Positions 63,904 to 64,000 of a stretch of 64,000 nt of DNA are shown here, piece by piece (the stretch's first letter is position 1; each line of letters opens with the position of its first letter). The DNA is taken from assembly GCF_003390375.1 (NCBI RefSeq), contig NZ_QUOT01000001.1, forward strand, positions 2,604,001 through 2,668,000, read 5' to 3'. The notes beneath the pieces were generated by a model. The model searched no databases and was not told the DNA's origin. It worked only from the letters and a program-made list of their open reading frames with translations. The position numbers and the translations under genes were made by a program. The stretch is from Thalassotalea euphylliae. Lineage in GTDB: Bacteria > Pseudomonadota > Gammaproteobacteria > Enterobacterales > Alteromonadaceae.

Positions 63904-64000
63904 ATGAAATACAGCGATTTACGCGACTTTATTAAGCAACTGGAAAAAATCGGTCAGCTAAAACGAATTAAGCAGCCTATTTCTACCGAGTTGGTAATGA
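63904..64000 (+). CDS. ubiD: UbiD decarboxylase, 5' end only
   Basis: An ATG at 63904 opens a frame to the window edge (32 codons): MKYSDLRDFIKQLEKIGQLK, then RIKQPISTELVM. This is the conserved start of 4-hydroxy-3-polyprenylbenzoate decarboxylase, a prenyl-FMN enzyme of ubiquinone synthesis. The order rho-(x)-ubiD is common in Alteromonadales. Only the first 7% or so is visible. Confidence 0.85.
   Translation, partial: MKYSDLRDFIKQLEKIGQLKRIKQPISTELVM

Overview
The window looks like the chromosome of a marine gammaproteobacterium of the order Alteromonadales, most likely near Thalassotalea/Colwellia. The evidence is gene order and gene types (rsmD | ftsY-ftsE-ftsX-rpoH, tatABC-tatD-hemB, gppA-rhlB | trxA-rho-ubiD), a SapC-family gene, a PEP-CTERM protein, several c-di-GMP proteins, an AT-leaning composition and scattered short elements bounded by ATACCAATT-type ends. 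The genus is an inference.

Layout. (1) 1-8.6 kb is accessory DNA: a two-gene operon for a secreted ComEC-like metallo-beta-lactamase-fold protein and a membrane protein, a 757-residue protein of unknown family, two membrane proteins of unknown function, a small secreted protein and a secreted endonuclease I. (2) 8.6-15.4 kb is a compact pathway-like cluster: a divergent Lrp/AsnC regulator, then eight co-oriented genes for a Dabb protein, a DUF2000 protein, a PaaK-type adenylating enzyme, an IlvE-type aminotransferase, a single-domain prephenate-dehydratase-fold protein resembling BacA-type prephenate decarboxylases, a CMD/AhpD-like protein, an ornithine-cyclodeaminase/ketimine-reductase-family enzyme and a LysE exporter. 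I read it as a candidate undescribed route to an exported, possibly prephenate-derived, amino acid. (3) 15.4-27.3 kb is a mobile-element graveyard: an orphan Phd antitoxin, a peptidase gene cut by an IS3-family element, and an 8,686-bp element (18604-27289). That element has 27-bp terminal inverted repeats, multiple internal end repeats and a 5-bp target duplication (GCCAT), as in Tn7/Tn5053-like transposons, but no TnsB-type transposase was found inside. It carries a TetR / alpha-beta hydrolase / TonB-receptor module plus broken genes: a DUF1513 fragment, an ATPase-type C-terminal fragment, an IS91 transposase fused to an aspartoacylase remnant, and an HD-domain (RSH-like) gene killed by both a nonsense codon and a second IS3-family element. 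(4) 27.4-64 kb is mostly conserved core chromosome.

In the core part, FtsY (with an 18-copy Glu-Pro repeat), FtsEX and RpoH sit together. TatABC builds the twin-arginine translocon next to tatD and hemB. GppA/Ppx and RhlB run divergently from trxA and rho. Four proteins carry GGDEF, EAL or EAL/HDOD domains or a sensor module linked to them. ubiD enters at the right edge and is incomplete. I saw no tRNA, rRNA or CRISPR array. All functional statements are from reading motifs and context; no database search was possible.
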